From positions 1 through 5,910 of the forward strand of contig JBGPYQ010000216.1 of assembly GCA_041493345.1 (NCBI GenBank): a DNA stretch of 5,910 nucleotides. Direction: 5' to 3'. Below the pieces are notes generated by a model. That model was given only the letters and a program-made list of their open reading frames with translations, did no database searches and was not told where the DNA came from. Made by a program: the position numbers and the translations under genes. Source of the DNA: VBDM01 sp041493345. GTDB lineage: Bacteria; Pseudomonadota; Gammaproteobacteria; Burkholderiales; SG8-39. Each line of letters begins with the position of its first letter. Position 1 is the first letter of the stretch. This document shows positions 1 through 5,404 of this stretch, piece after piece.

Positions 1-1
1 C

Positions 2-907
2 GCGCAGCGCCAACACCGCCCGAAAGCCTTCCATGTCGAATCTTGCGTCCGGCGCAAGGCCGAAGCGCGGCTCCATCAGGGCCTCATAGGTCCGCTCGGC
101 CACCTTGGGATCCTGCTTCAGGCGCGTCGCGATGAGTGAAACGACCTGCGCCCGGTTCGCCGGGGCCATCGTCATCCGCACTGATTCGATGTACGCAGCG
201 ATGTAGCGCTCGAGCAGCGGTCCGTTCGCTCGCGCCCAGTTGCGCATCACGAACGCGCCGCCGGCCTGATACGGTCCGAGCAGGTCGACGGCGCGCCCAA
301 GGCTCTTCAGCCCTGCTTCCTTCGCCGCGAACGAGAACGGCGGGTTAAGCATTCCGGCGACGGGTTCGGCCCCGGTTCTCATGGCATCGAAGCGCTCGCG
401 GACACCGCCGATCGACTTCACCGCGTAGTCCTTGCCCTCGAACAGCCCGGCGTTCTTGAGGATCTTCTTCGCCAGCAGCGCGTACGCGGTGTTTGGCGCA
501 TCGACGAATAGCGTCTTGCCGCGAATGTCCGCGATCGACTTGATCTCGGCGCGTGCCATGAATTCGTTCATGCCGGTATCCCCGCCCGTCACGATGATCA
601 CGTCCTGGTTTGCGATCTCCACCATGCCGACGGCGTTGTCCACGGCGGCGTACGCGATTTCGAACGCGCCATTGGCGAGTCCGTCGCGCTGCGCCTGCGA
701 GCTTGATGTGTACTGCAGATCGACCTTGATCCCGCGTTTCTCGAACACGCCGTTGGCAATGCCCACGGAAACCGGGATGTAGCTCGCGGTGGGAAAAGTA
801 TTCACGCGCAGCAGCACGGGCTCCTGGGCTGCGGCAGGCGCCGCAAGGCCGAGCATCAGCATCCAGGCGGTCAGCAGCATTGAATTGTTCTGGAGTGTCC
901 GCATCAT
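2..907 (-). CDS. NMT1/TauA-type ABC transporter substrate-binding protein (C-terminus cut by window edge)
   Basis: This is the periplasmic solute receptor of an ABC importer in the NMT1/TauA/SsuA family, which serves sulfonates, nitrate, pyrimidine precursors and similar small molecules. The reading frame runs from ATG at 907 off the left edge, giving 302 residues; family members are usually about 320-340, so little is missing. Residues 1-27 form a signal peptide: a short polar start, a hydrophobic stretch around residues 10-23, and an AAA cleavage site before QEP. The mature part opens with the family pattern: NTFPTASYIPVSVGIANGVF (36-55), then EKRGIKVDL (56-64), then a small-residue stretch and DGLANGAFEIAYA (75-87). 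An adjacent ATG at 904 is equally possible as start. A strong AGGGAGG lies 6 bases upstream. Transporter permease and ATPase genes are not in view and may lie beyond the left edge. The family is clear, but the ligand cannot be read from the sequence. Confidence 0.88.
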   Translation of the reverse strand, partial: MMRTLQNNSMLLTAWMLMLGLAAPAAAQEPVLLRVNTFPTASYIPVSVGIANGVFEKRGIKVDLQYTSSSQAQRDGLANGAFEIAYAAVDNAVGMVEIANQDVIIVTGGDTGMNEFMARAEIKSIADIRGKTLFVDAPNTAYALLAKKILKNAGLFEGKDYAVKSIGGVRERFDAMRTGAEPVAGMLNPPFSFAAKEAGLKSLGRAVDLLGPYQAGGAFVMRNWARANGPLLERYIAAYIESVRMTMAPANRAQVVSLIATRLKQDPKVAERTYEALMEPRFGLAPDARFDMEGFRAVLALR

Positions 908-913
908 GGTTTT

Positions 914-920
914 CCTCCCT
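914..920 (-). promoter_or_regulatory. Shine-Dalgarno site of the substrate-binding protein gene
   Basis: Read on the minus strand, AGGGAGG sits 6 bases before the ATG at 907. It supports this start, or the neighbouring ATG at 904, over the internal ATG at 880, which would remove part of the signal peptide. Confidence 0.75.
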
Positions 921-979
921 TGGATCGACTTTCCCGGCTTGCCGGTGATCGAAGTCTACTCAGCACAGTGCACGAGGGA

Positions 980-1009
980 AGTGTACGAGAGTTCGGCCGG
1001 CCGCCGCAA
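980..1009 (-). promoter_or_regulatory. Weak sigma-70-like promoter candidate for the binding-protein gene
   Basis: On the minus strand, TTGCGG (1009-1004) is followed after 18 bases by TACACT (985-980), which matches four of six positions of the -10 consensus. The -35 box matches at only three positions. It lies about 75 bases before the start codon, a sensible distance, but such matches are common by chance. Confidence 0.22.
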
Positions 1010-1126
1010 GGCGATCTGCAGGCTGCAGTCCCGGGTCCGGATGCGGCAAATCGGGCGGCCTGTTCGCCGGGCCGGTCCCCGGGAAAAAGTGGTTGAACCG
1101 CAAGAAATCAACCATACTGCAAAAGG

Positions 1127-1149
1127 TGCCCAGGGGGTTCCCTGGGGCA
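1127..1149 (+). repeat. GC-rich inverted repeat before the PAS-GAF-GGDEF-EAL gene
   Basis: CCCAGGG (1129-1135) and CCCTGGG (1140-1146) are perfect inverted copies around a GGTT loop. The stem extends by TG (1127-1128) pairing with CA (1148-1149) if G1147 is bulged. If translation starts at 1171 or 1204, the hairpin lies in the untranslated leader, 22 or 54 bases before the start codon, where it could affect mRNA structure. If translation starts at the upstream TTG, it is merely coding. There is no U-run after it, so it is not a standard intrinsic terminator. A regulatory role is speculative. Confidence 0.45.
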
Positions 1150-1203
1150 GGCGGCCCAGCCGGACTGCGGATGCGTCCCCACCTCACCGAACCGAGCGCT
1201 GCA

Positions 1204-3858
1204 ATGGTACAACCTGTTCAACTCGAGCACGAAACCCACCGCGGGAGCGAGCAGCTCCTCGAAGAGGAGCTGCGGCGCTTTCGCGCGTCCATGGACATGT
1301 CGGGCGACATGATCCTGCTCATTGACCGCGCCGCGATGCGCTTTGTCGACGTGAACGAAACCGCGTGCAGATTGCTCGGCTATTCGCGCGAGGAGCTTCT
1401 GGGCATGGGCCCGCAGGACATTCTCCGGGAAAGCCGCAAGCAGCTCGAGGAAGCCTATGACTCGATGAACACGACCGGATCGACCCACAGCGGCATGCGG
1501 AGCCAATACCGCTGCAAGGACGGCTCGGTGCTGCCTTTCGAATCGACGCGGCGCACGCTGCAATCGGGCGACCAGCAGATCATCGTCGTGATCTCCCGGG
1601 ACGCCCGCGAGCGGATCGCCGCGGAGGATGCCCTGCGCAAGAGCAATGAGCGTTACGAGATCGTCGCCCGCGCGACCAACGACGTCATCCGCGACTGGGA
1701 CCTCCTCACCGACGAGCACCTCTGGAACGAGAACCTCGCCAGAGTGTTCGGCTACCGGCGCGAGGACATCGACCGGACCTCCGGGTTCTGGTACGACGGC
1801 ATCCATCCCGAAGACCGGACCAGGGTGGTGAGCAGCCTCCACGAGCTGATCGACTCCCGCGGGGAAAACTGGAGCGTCGAGTACCGCTTCCGGCGCGAGA
1901 ACGGCAGCTACGCCCAGGTGCTCGACCGCGGCCAGGTGATCCGCGACGGCTCCGGAAAGGCGGTGCGCATGATCGGCGCCATGGCGGACATCACTCCCCG
2001 CAAGCAGGCCGAGGAAACAGTGCGCACACAGGCGCTGCAGCAGCGCCTGATCGCGGAATTCGGCCAGGCCGCATTGGCGAACACCGATTTCGCGGACCTG
2101 CTGAACCGGGCCGTGGAGCTCACGGTGGCAGCGCTGGGGGTCGATTTCTGCAATGTACTCGAGCTCGACCCGGACGGGCGGCAGTTGACGTACCGGGCCG
2201 CGATCGGCTGGCCCCACGAGTGGATCGGGCACTACGCGATCGCGGTCGAGCCGGGCGGCCGCCTGGAGCACATCCTCTCGCGCCGCGAGCCGCTGACCGT
2301 GGAGGACTTCAGCGCACCGGGCGCCGCGCCTTCGCGGCTGGTGAAACACGGGATCCGCAGCGGAATGGGCGTACACATACCCGGGGGCAGCGGACCCACA
2401 AAATCGTACGGCGTTCTCGCCGTGCACACGCTGCAGCCGCGGCGCTTCAACGAAGACGAGATTAGTTTTCTGCGGAGCGTGGCGAATATCCTGGCGGTCG
2501 CGATCGAGCGCAAAGGCTCCGAGGAACGTTTTTCCTACCTCGCGCAGTTCGACTCGCTGACCGGCCTTCCGAACCGCAGCCTGTTCCAGGACCGGCTGAT
2601 GCAGACGATCGCGCGGGCAAAGCGCAGCGGCCGGACGACGGCGGTGCTGTCCATCGATCTGGACCGCTTCAAGATGGTGAACGACACGCTGGGCCACGGG
2701 GCCGGCGACACACTTCTCAAGGAAACCGCGGCGCGCCTGTCGCAAGGCGTGCGCGGCGGAGACACGGTGGGACGCTTCACCGGCGACGAATTCGGCGCGA
2801 TCCTCTCCGACCTCGTCAAGCCCGGCGACGCGGGCCTGGTGGCGCAGAAACTTCTCGACGCCCTGGCCCGGCCCTTCCACCTCGAAGGGCAGGAAACATT
2901 CGTCTCCGCAAGCATCGGCATCACGCTCTACCCGGCCGACGGCGGCAGCCCCGAGGCGCTCGTCATGAATGCCAACGCGGCGATGTACCGCGCCAAGGAG
3001 CAGGGCCGCAACAACTACCAGTATTTCACCCTCGAGATGAACGAGCGCGCGCTGATGCGGGTGCAGATGGAGGCGGACCTGCGGCGCGCCGTGGAGAGGA
3101 AGGAGTTCCTGCTTCACTACCAGCCCAAGGTGGAACTCGCGAGCGGAGCGATCTCCGGATTCGAGGCGCTGCTGCGCTGGCAACATCCGCAAAAAGGCTT
3201 GATTTCCCCGGTGGAGTTCATCCCCGTTCTGGAAGACATGGGCCTCATCGTGGAGGTGGGCGAATGGGTGCTGCTGGAATCGTGCCGGCAGATCAAGGCC
3301 TGGCGAAGCGAGTTCCGCAAGGTGCCCCCGGTCGCGGTCAACCTGTCGGCGCGCCAGTTCCAGCAGAAAGACCTGGGAGCGAAAGTGCGCCGCATCCTGC
3401 GCAAGACCGGCGTCAATCCTTCGCTGATCCAGTTCGAGCTCACCGAATCGCTGCTGATGAAAGATCCGGAGAACGCCGCGCGCACCCTGCGCGGGCTGAA
3501 AGCGTTCGGGATCAGGATCGCGGTGGACGATTTCGGCACGGGCTATTCGAGCCTCGCCTATCTGAAACGCTTTCCGCTGGATGCGCTCAAGATCGATCGG
3601 GCATTCATCCGCGACTTCACGACCAATTCGGACGATGCCACGATCACGCTCGCCATCATCGGTCTCGCGCACAACCTGAAGATAAAGGTCATCGCCGAGG
3701 GCGTCGAAACCTGGGCCCAGCTCAAGCTGCTTACCGCAAACGGCTGCGACGAGGCCCAGGGCTACTACTTCTCCAGGCCCACCACCGCAGACCAGTGCGC
3801 GCTCATGCTGAAGAAAGGCCGTCTCACCGGCCCGCAACGCCGCGCCGCGCGAAGTTGA
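1204..3858 (+). CDS. PAS-PAS-GAF-GGDEF-EAL sensor protein; c-di-GMP phosphodiesterase with altered GGDEF site
   Basis: This is a cytoplasmic c-di-GMP enzyme of 884 residues (counting from ATG 1204) with no membrane segment. Domains in order: PAS 24-138; a second PAS of the PAS_3 type 148-271 (HPEDR, then EYRFR, ending ADIT-RK); GAF about 284-437; GGDEF about 446-608 (DSLTGLPNR 450-458, metal-binding D485); EAL about 627-866. The EAL site looks complete: EALLRW 654-659, N713, E745 in ELTES, D775 and D776 in DDFGTGYSS, K796, E832 and Q852. Hydrolysis of c-di-GMP to pGpG is therefore expected. The cyclase signature reads TGDEF (526-530), with a normal I-site RGGD (517-520), so synthesis is uncertain; the domain may be regulatory. 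The start is unsettled: ATG 1171 and TTG 1093 are in frame, and none has a strong Shine-Dalgarno site. The PAS and GAF domains presumably sense a small ligand, redox state or light; which one cannot be told. The next gene overlaps its stop codon. Confidence 0.92.
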   Translation: MVQPVQLEHETHRGSEQLLEEELRRFRASMDMSGDMILLIDRAAMRFVDVNETACRLLGYSREELLGMGPQDILRESRKQLEEAYDSMNTTGSTHSGMRSQYRCKDGSVLPFESTRRTLQSGDQQIIVVISRDARERIAAEDALRKSNERYEIVARATNDVIRDWDLLTDEHLWNENLARVFGYRREDIDRTSGFWYDGIHPEDRTRVVSSLHELIDSRGENWSVEYRFRRENGSYAQVLDRGQVIRDGSGKAVRMIGAMADITPRKQAEETVRTQALQQRLIAEFGQAALANTDFADLLNRAVELTVAALGVDFCNVLELDPDGRQLTYRAAIGWPHEWIGHYAIAVEPGGRLEHILSRREPLTVEDFSAPGAAPSRLVKHGIRSGMGVHIPGGSGPTKSYGVLAVHTLQPRRFNEDEISFLRSVANILAVAIERKGSEERFSYLAQFDSLTGLPNRSLFQDRLMQTIARAKRSGRTTAVLSIDLDRFKMVNDTLGHGAGDTLLKETAARLSQGVRGGDTVGRFTGDEFGAILSDLVKPGDAGLVAQKLLDALARPFHLEGQETFVSASIGITLYPADGGSPEALVMNANAAMYRAKEQGRNNYQYFTLEMNERALMRVQMEADLRRAVERKEFLLHYQPKVELASGAISGFEALLRWQHPQKGLISPVEFIPVLEDMGLIVEVGEWVLLESCRQIKAWRSEFRKVPPVAVNLSARQFQQKDLGAKVRRILRKTGVNPSLIQFELTESLLMKDPENAARTLRGLKAFGIRIAVDDFGTGYSSLAYLKRFPLDALKIDRAFIRDFTTNSDDATITLAIIGLAHNLKIKVIAEGVETWAQLKLLTANGCDEAQGYYFSRPTTADQCALMLKKGRLTGPQRRAARS

Positions 3859-5105
3859 ATTCGACAGTGCTTCGCGCCTTGCTCCCGGTGCTCGCGCCGG
3901 CCGCGATCCTGTTGGCCGCCGCGCTGGCGCTCGCCGCCGGCCCCGAGCTGCCGCCGTCCCTTTCCGGCCTCACCAGGCTCGGGCCCTATGTCGTGCTGCT
4001 GGTGGGCGCGGCGATCAGCGTGGGGTTCAACCGCAGCCGCGCCTTCATCGCGCTGGTATCGCTGTTCGCCGCCTACGCGGGATACAGCCTCGTGCTCGAC
4101 CTGGTCGGCGCCGGGACCTTCGCCGCGCGCGCGGTGTATGCGGCGCTCGCCATCCTTGTGCCCGCGAATATCCTGCTTGCGCTGATCTTGCCGGAGCGGG
4201 GCATGTCGCACTACCGCAACTACCGCTGGATCCTGATCGCCGCCGCCGAGTTTCTGGCCGTCGCGTGGATCGCGAGCGCCGGCCGCAGCAGCCTCTCGGG
4301 CACGGTGTGGCAGGAGGTTCTCGGCCACTGGTTTCTCAGGTCGCCGCCGACGCCTTTGGCGGGCCGGCTGATTTTCGCCGCGGCATTCGTCGCAGCCGTG
4401 GCAAGGGCATGGCCGAAACCTCCCTCGACGGAATTGCAGCCACTGGACGTCGGCCTGGCCGGGGCGCTCGTCGCGTTCCTCATCGCCTGCGAGTGGGCGG
4501 CGTCGCCGGGCGTGTTCGGCGTATTCATGTCGGCGGCCGGGATCGTGCTTCTCGTCTCGGTGCTGCAGGAATCGCATCGCCTCGCATTCCGCGACGAACT
4601 CACCGGCCTGCCCAGCCGCCGTGCATTGGAGGAGCGGCTTCCCGGGCTGGGGCCCGTCTACGCGATCGCAATGGTGGACGTGGATCACTTCAAACAGTTC
4701 AACGACAGGCATGGCCACGACATCGGCGACCAGGTGCTGAAGCTGGTGGCCGCGCGCCTCGCCGGTATCGAAGGCGGGGGCACGGCGTACCGCTACGGAG
4801 GCGAAGAGTTCGCGGTGCTGTTTCCCGGGCGATCGCTCGGCGATGCGCTTGCGCACCTGGAGAAGCTGCGCAAGGAGGTCGAGGCGTACCGGATGGCGGT
4901 GCGCGGGACCGACCGGCCCAAGGACAAGGAGACCGGAACCAGATTTCGCGCGACCCGCCGGCGCGACGACACGCTGTCGGTGACGGTGAGCATCGGCGTG
5001 GCGGAGCGCAGCGAGCGGGATCCGGCACCTTCGCTCGTCATCCGCTCCGCCGACGAAGCGCTCTACCGGGCGAAGGGCGCGGGAAGGAACAGGGTCTCGG
5101 TGTGA
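3855..5105 (+). CDS. Multi-spanning membrane diguanylate cyclase (GGEEF)
   Basis: This inner-membrane protein makes c-di-GMP from two GTP. It has 416 residues if it starts at TTG 3855, which shares TTGA with the preceding stop codon; GTG 3867 (412 residues) is a good alternative, and neither has a convincing Shine-Dalgarno site. The first 240 residues hold about seven or eight hydrophobic segments (roughly 10-28, 43-58, 63-81, 92-112, 125-141, 170-186, 199-214 and 219-237). I do not recognise this part as a named sensor domain. The GGDEF domain follows directly: RDELTGLPSRR 246-256, metal-binding D275 in VDVDHFK, FNDRHGHDIGD 282-292, RYGGEEF 313-319, VSIGVAE 378-384 and ADEALYRAKGAGRN 399-412. 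All catalytic hallmarks are present. The I-site position (306-309) reads EGGG instead of RxxD, so classical product inhibition is unlikely. A charged insert (about 350-372) precedes the VSIGVAE strand. The gene is probably co-transcribed with the upstream EAL protein, giving opposed activities in one unit. Confidence 0.9.
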   Translation: MNSTVLRALLPVLAPAAILLAAALALAAGPELPPSLSGLTRLGPYVVLLVGAAISVGFNRSRAFIALVSLFAAYAGYSLVLDLVGAGTFAARAVYAALAILVPANILLALILPERGMSHYRNYRWILIAAAEFLAVAWIASAGRSSLSGTVWQEVLGHWFLRSPPTPLAGRLIFAAAFVAAVARAWPKPPSTELQPLDVGLAGALVAFLIACEWAASPGVFGVFMSAAGIVLLVSVLQESHRLAFRDELTGLPSRRALEERLPGLGPVYAIAMVDVDHFKQFNDRHGHDIGDQVLKLVAARLAGIEGGGTAYRYGGEEFAVLFPGRSLGDALAHLEKLRKEVEAYRMAVRGTDRPKDKETGTRFRATRRRDDTLSVTVSIGVAERSERDPAPSLVIRSADEALYRAKGAGRNRVSV

Positions 5106-5156
5106 GGCGCAGCCGGATGCCGTGCCTCGTGCCGCGCCCGGGCCCGATGAGAATTT

Positions 5157-5186
5157 CCGACAGGGCCAGGCTAACTCCTGTATAGT
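5157..5186 (+). promoter_or_regulatory. Sigma-70-like promoter candidate for the helicase gene
   Basis: A -10 box TATAGT (5181-5186), five of six matches, lies 18 bases after CCGACA (5157-5162), which matches the GACA part of the -35 consensus. Transcription would begin near 5193, giving a leader of about 210 bases before the helicase. The position, downstream of the cyclase stop and upstream of the helicase, fits an independent promoter. Confidence 0.45.
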
Positions 5187-5280
5187 GTGCGCCGAGGTTT
5201 CTGTTTCGCGTCATCCGGTTAGCGACACAGCCTTTTCGCGGTTCCTCCCAAGTTCCCCGAATTCATCAAGCAGTGCATCT

Positions 5281-5316
5281 GCCTGAACCGGTTTGGAAGG
5301 CTCGTCCTTCCCAGGC
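5281..5316 (+). repeat. Bulged hairpin in the helicase leader
   Basis: GCCTG (5281-5285) pairs with CAGGC (5312-5316), and GGAAGG (5295-5300) pairs with CCTTCC (5306-5311) around a CTCGT loop. The two stems are contiguous on the 3' side. On the 5' side they are separated by a 9-base bulge (5286-5294) that contains the palindrome AACCGGTT. The nested pairing is stronger than expected by chance, and an RNA control element is possible. Confidence 0.4.
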
Positions 5317-5335
5317 CGATCTTCAAGCGCGCGAC

Positions 5336-5358
5336 AAAAAAGGGGACACCCCCTTTTT
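5336..5358. repeat. A/G-run inverted repeat, terminator-like or dispersed-repeat-like
   Basis: AAAAAGGGG (5337-5345) and CCCCTTTTT (5350-5358) are perfect inverted copies around ACAC. The GC stem is only four pairs, flanked by A and T runs on both sides, so it resembles a weak bidirectional intrinsic terminator. It also resembles the short GGGGACA-type palindromes scattered through many betaproteobacterial genomes, some linked to REP-associated transposases; that resemblance is from memory. It lies between the predicted promoter and the helicase, which would make it an attenuator if it terminates. Confidence 0.5.
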
Positions 5359-5387
5359 AAAATCCCCCGCTCTTGAGCAAAACATTC

Positions 5388-5394
5388 AGGAGAG
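5388..5394 (+). promoter_or_regulatory. Shine-Dalgarno site of the helicase gene
   Basis: AGGAGAG is the best ribosome-binding sequence in the leader. It ends 8 bases before 5403, where the triplet ATA occurs and where one added G would give ATG in frame with the helicase. It argues that the true start is near 5399-5405 and not the distant GTG at 5273. Confidence 0.7.
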
Positions 5395-5404
5395 ATTTAT
5401 CGAT

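Larger units (their letters stand above)
5193..5402 (+). promoter_or_regulatory. Long structured 5' leader of the helicase gene
   Basis: About 210 bases separate the predicted transcription start from the expected helicase start. I see no convincing gene here. The stretch holds a bulged hairpin (5281-5316), an A/G-run inverted repeat (5336-5358) and the Shine-Dalgarno site (5388-5394). Long structured leaders are known for cold-induced RNA helicases and cold-shock genes, so post-transcriptional control is plausible, but I do not recognise a named RNA family. One reading frame is open from a GTG at 5273 into the helicase, but it lacks a Shine-Dalgarno site and would translate the inverted repeat. 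Confidence 0.35.

Noticed and set aside
1016..1028. Tandem CTGCAG palindromes as an operator
   Set aside because: They are short GC-rich six-base palindromes with no other support, and chance occurrence is likely.
1093..1121. A plus-strand sigma-70 promoter starting with TTGAAC
   Set aside because: No acceptable -10 box occurs at 16-18 bases spacing; CATACT is too close at 14.
1118..1132. A sigma-54-like element on the minus strand (GGGCAC followed by TTGCA)
   Set aside because: Only 8 bases separate the GG and GC elements, where 10 are required, so it cannot act as a normal -24/-12 promoter.
432..1325. Plus-strand open frames over the binding-protein gene and intergenic region
   Set aside because: They lie antisense to a gene with a signal peptide, ribosome-binding site and family pattern, and show no recognisable domain.
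1108..3837. A 909-residue open frame on the minus strand opposite the composite sensor gene
   Set aside because: Its translation is a His/Arg/Ala-rich sequence without domains. It mirrors the third-position GC bias of the sense gene, whose motifs are unambiguous.
3264..3854. Extension of the membrane cyclase frame upstream to an ATG at 3264
   Set aside because: This part runs out of frame through the EAL domain and yields Arg/Gly/Pro-rich sequence with no family resemblance. Hydrophobic, cyclase-like protein begins only at about 3855.
3765..4856. A 363-residue minus-strand frame opposite the membrane cyclase
   Set aside because: It is low-complexity Arg/Gly/His-rich shadow translation of a clearly coding plus-strand gene.
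5110..5156. An intrinsic terminator after the membrane cyclase
   Set aside because: There are GC-rich palindromic bases (around GGGCCC) but no stable stem followed by a T-run.
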